NCBI GenBank assembly: GCA_025936675.1
Contig: JAICSX010000069.1
Location: forward strand, 1 to 7,991
Reading direction: 5' to 3'
From: Sphingomonas sp.
Lineage (GTDB): Bacteria > Pseudomonadota > Alphaproteobacteria > Sphingomonadales > Sphingomonadaceae
DNA length: 7,991 nucleotides
This document shows positions 5,695-7,991 of this stretch, in pieces. The notes below the pieces were generated by a model, which had not been told where the DNA came from, ran no database searches, and saw only the letters and a list, made by a program, of their open reading frames with translations. The translations under genes were made by a program, and so were the position numbers. Every line of letters starts with the position of its first letter. The first letter of the stretch is position 1.

Positions 5695-7056
5695 TCATGC
5701 ACAGATCGAAAGCGCGGCGGCAACACCTCCGGTCCGCATCGCGCTCGCGGCAGCGGTTACCGCCTGCCGGAACGCAGGATCGCCGGAGAGCGGCTGGGGA
5801 AAAATTTCGCGGAGGTCGAGAATGGCGCCAACGGGGTCGTCGGTCTGGGTAAGATGCGCGAGGCGGTCCGAGAGCGGATCGACGATTGGAATCGCGGCAC
5901 TAACCTGTCGCTCGAGGAACATTATCCAGGCGGCGATCGGAACCGCGAGCCGCTCGATCGCATAACCCGCACCGCGCGCGTCGATGATTGTATCGAGCAG
6001 GCGGTAAGGAAGCTTCTGCGACCCGTCCCACGCGATCTGGGACAGCTTGTGGTGAATTGCAGGATTGCGGAAGCGCACGAACGTCTCTTCGGCATAAGAC
6101 CGAAGATCGATCGGCGACGGTTCGAGAGTCGGAATGATGTCCTGCATGACCAGCAGTTCCACAAAGGCGCATAGTGCGGGATCGGCCATCACTTCGGCGA
6201 CCGTCACATAGCCCATCAGCAGCCCGAGATAGGCCAGCGTCGAGTGCGCGGCGTTTAGGACCCTGAGCTTGGCCCGCGCCCAAACGGCGACGTCGTTCGT
6301 CAACGTGACGCCAACGGACGCGAGATCCGGCGAGCCGGCGGGAAGCACATCCTCGATCACCCATTGCGTATAAGCTTCGCGGCTGACCGGGATCGCATCG
6401 TCGAAGCCGGTCGCGTCCCGCACGAGTTCTCGCAGGCGATCGTCGGTCGCGGGCGTGATCGAATCCACAACGGTGTTCGGAAAGCGAACCTCACCGCCGA
6501 TCCACCGCGCGAGGTCGGGATCGAGACGTCCGGCGAATGCGATCACCGCGTCCCGCAGCTTGGTCCCGTTGGACGCCATATTGTCGCAGCAGACCGGAGC
6601 GAAGGGCGGCACGCCTGCGTCGCGGCGATCGCGCAGCCCGAGCGCGAGCCACCCGATTAAACTCTTCGGCGATTCCGGCCTTTGCAGATCATCGACGATG
6701 TCAGGATGCGCAAAATGGAGCATGCCGTCGGCGGCCAAACAATAGCCCTTCTCGGTCACCGTGCTGGTGACGATCCTCACTGCGGGGTCAAGGAGCTGCT
6801 TGCGAATTGCAGGCCCGTCATCAGGCCCAAAGAAAGCATTGTGCGCCGCGATCGTTCGAAAGTGCGGCTCCGCGTCGAGGATGGCGAGCGTATACCGGCC
6901 GCCCTGCGATTTCAGTGCGTCTATGGTTGTGCCGCTTCGCAGCCACACGGCGCCAATTCCCCACCGCGGATCGTAGCGCAGCAGCCGGTCGATATAATCG
7001 GCCTGGTGCGCGCGGTGGAATGCGCCGGGCCCGAAATGGACGATGCCGCTGGTCAC
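5695..7056 (-). CDS. uxuB: Fructuronate reductase, mannitol dehydrogenase family (D-mannonate oxidoreductase)
   Basis: A 453-residue member of the polyol-specific long-chain dehydrogenases, cytoplasmic and NAD(H)-dependent. The nucleotide-binding start IVHFGPGAFHRAHQADY is at residues 5-21, CCDNMASNG at 156-164, and FPNTVVDSITPAT at 192-204. The catalytic segment AKLRVLNAAHSTLAYLG (262-278) supplies K263, N268 and H271. QWVIED (231-236) matches UxuB-type reductases. The expected role is reduction of D-fructuronate to D-mannonate, after UxaC. Tagaturonate reductase or mannitol 2-dehydrogenase are alternatives that context makes less likely. The start is a GTG with no clear Shine-Dalgarno. It is forced by an in-frame TAG 33 nt upstream with no ATG, GTG or TTG between, so the protein lacks the roughly 20-30 residue lead found in many relatives. 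Ser199 replaces the Arg of the usual VDR signature. It is the first gene of the operon with exuT. Confidence 0.85.
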   Translation of the reverse strand: MTSGIVHFGPGAFHRAHQADYIDRLLRYDPRWGIGAVWLRSGTTIDALKSQGGRYTLAILDAEPHFRTIAAHNAFFGPDDGPAIRKQLLDPAVRIVTSTVTEKGYCLAADGMLHFAHPDIVDDLQRPESPKSLIGWLALGLRDRRDAGVPPFAPVCCDNMASNGTKLRDAVIAFAGRLDPDLARWIGGEVRFPNTVVDSITPATDDRLRELVRDATGFDDAIPVSREAYTQWVIEDVLPAGSPDLASVGVTLTNDVAVWARAKLRVLNAAHSTLAYLGLLMGYVTVAEVMADPALCAFVELLVMQDIIPTLEPSPIDLRSYAEETFVRFRNPAIHHKLSQIAWDGSQKLPYRLLDTIIDARGAGYAIERLAVPIAAWIMFLERQVSAAIPIVDPLSDRLAHLTQTDDPVGAILDLREIFPQPLSGDPAFRQAVTAAASAMRTGGVAAALSICA

Positions 7057-7070
7057 TTGAGACCGGCTAA

Positions 7071-7099
7071 TTGGCGTTGGGCGCGGCTACAAGTATGAC
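7071..7099 (+). promoter_or_regulatory. Candidate sigma70-type promoter for uxaC
   Basis: TTGGCG at 7071-7076 and TATGAC at 7094-7099 are separated by 17 nt, the optimal spacing. Transcription would begin near 7105-7107, at or just before the uxaC ATG at 7108, implying a leaderless or near-leaderless message. That fits the absence of a Shine-Dalgarno. Both boxes deviate from consensus, so this is a weak prediction. Confidence 0.35.
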
Positions 7100-7107
7100 C
7101 CGCAGCA

Positions 7108-7991
7108 ATGGCAACGCCGCTCCGCCTCAACACCGACCGGCTGTTTCCGGCCGAGCCGCAGGTGCGCGGCATTGCGCGCGAGCTCTACGCCTCGGTCAAG
7201 AACCTGCCGATCGTCAGTCCACATGGCCATACCGATCCACGCTGGTTCGCAAGCAATGCGCCGTGGACCAACGCGACCGAGCTGCTGCTCGCGCCCGATC
7301 ATTATTTGTACCGGATGCTCTACAGCCAGGGTGTTTCGCTGGACGCGCTTGGCGTGGCGGCGCGTGCCGGACCATCGAGCGCCGATCCGCGGGAGGCATG
7401 GCGCCTGTTTGCAGCGCATTATTATCTTTTCCGAGGGACGCCGTCGCGGCTCTGGCTCGACCATGTCTTCGCCGAGGTGTTCGGAATCGAGGTGCGGCTC
7501 GATGCCTCCACTGCCGACCTCCATTTCAACCGGATCAATCAGGCGCTAGCAACGCCCGAGTTCCGGCCGCGGGCCTTGTTCGAGCGGTTCAACATCGAGC
7601 TTCTGGCCACAACCGAAGCGGCGGACGATCCGCTCGAACAGCATGAGGCCATCCGCCGTTCTGGCTGGAAAGGACGCGTGATCACGACCTATCGGCCGGA
7701 CTCCATCGTCGACCCGGAGCATGAAGATTTCGCCGGCGCGCTGAAGCGTTTCGGTGAAATCGCCGGCGAGGACGTCACGAGCTGGGACGGCTATCTCGCC
7801 GCGCATCGAAAGCGCCGAGCCGACTTCCGCGCGGCCGGAGCGATAGCCACGGACCACGGGCATCCGACCCCGCAGACCGCAAACCTCGCCGACGCCGACA
7901 AGCGTGAGCTGTTCGGCCGTATCGTCACGGGCAGCTCGAGCCGCGAGGACGCCGAGCTGTTCCGTGCCCAGATGCTGACCGAAATGGCGGC
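7108..7991 (+). CDS. uxaC: Glucuronate isomerase (uronate isomerase), partial at the right edge
   Basis: Open from ATG 7108 to the end of the window, giving 294 residues of a protein usually about 450-480 long, so the C-terminal third is missing. It belongs to the amidohydrolase superfamily. The N-terminal metal-binding HxH motif is H39-G-H41 in LPIVSPHGHTDPRWF, followed by PDHYLYRMLYSQGV (about 63-76) and FNIELLATTEAADDPLEQHEAI further on, all typical of UxaC. It converts D-glucuronate to D-fructuronate and D-galacturonate to D-tagaturonate in the cytoplasm. It is divergent from the reductase/transporter operon across 51 bp, so shared control is likely. The ATG at 7095 is out of frame. No Shine-Dalgarno is seen. 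Family assignment is firm; which uronate is preferred is not visible. Confidence 0.9.
   Translation, partial: MATPLRLNTDRLFPAEPQVRGIARELYASVKNLPIVSPHGHTDPRWFASNAPWTNATELLLAPDHYLYRMLYSQGVSLDALGVAARAGPSSADPREAWRLFAAHYYLFRGTPSRLWLDHVFAEVFGIEVRLDASTADLHFNRINQALATPEFRPRALFERFNIELLATTEAADDPLEQHEAIRRSGWKGRVITTYRPDSIVDPEHEDFAGALKRFGEIAGEDVTSWDGYLAAHRKRRADFRAAGAIATDHGHPTPQTANLADADKRELFGRIVTGSSSREDAELFRAQMLTEMA

Noticed and set aside
7071..7646. Alternative plus-strand frame over the start of uxaC
   Set aside because: It is out of frame with uxaC, Arg/Ala-rich and without domain character, whereas the uxaC frame carries clear family motifs through to the window end.

Overview
The window is GC-rich, densely packed chromosomal DNA from a Gram-negative bacterium. 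Gene content and style (CadC-like winged-helix/TPR regulators, ExuT-type MFS permease, UxaC with an HGHTD motif) suggest an alphaproteobacterium of the Sphingomonas group. That assignment rests on recall of protein style, not on a search. I see no RNA genes, CRISPR array, transposase or phage genes.

Left third (1-2311, minus strand): two tandem genes for membrane-anchored, CadC/ToxR-like transcription factors, read right to left. The complete one (398-2311) has an N-terminal OmpR-type winged helix, one membrane segment, a TolB-like periplasmic domain and TPR-like repeats. The second begins at 398 through a TAATG stop/start overlap and runs off the left edge. Their DNA-binding domains are copies of one another: 338 bp, 12 mismatches, no gaps. 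The similarity starts exactly at the start codon and stops just past the winged helix.

Middle (2312-4348): a 171-bp divergent intergenic region carries an AT-rich cluster of 7-bp direct repeats, a candidate operator. A small secreted protein of unknown function follows (2483-3040), then a strong intrinsic terminator (3050-3085), and only 9 nt later the start of a compact orphan secretin (3095-4348) with no Shine-Dalgarno. No other secretion-machine genes are present.

Right half (4351-7991): a hexuronate utilisation cluster. An ExuT-like permease (4351-5658) and a fructuronate reductase of the long-chain mannitol dehydrogenase family (5695-7056) form a minus-strand operon. A glucuronate isomerase, uxaC, (7108 to the right edge, incomplete) is divergent, separated by only 51 bp. 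Together they would import glucuronate, isomerise it to fructuronate and reduce that to mannonate. No uronate regulator or dehydratase is inside the window. The secretin and the permease converge with stop codons 2 bp apart.

The least ordinary part is the left and middle: twin regulators with a shared DNA-binding head and different bodies, diverging from a secreted-protein/secretin pair. That they form one functional system is inference only.
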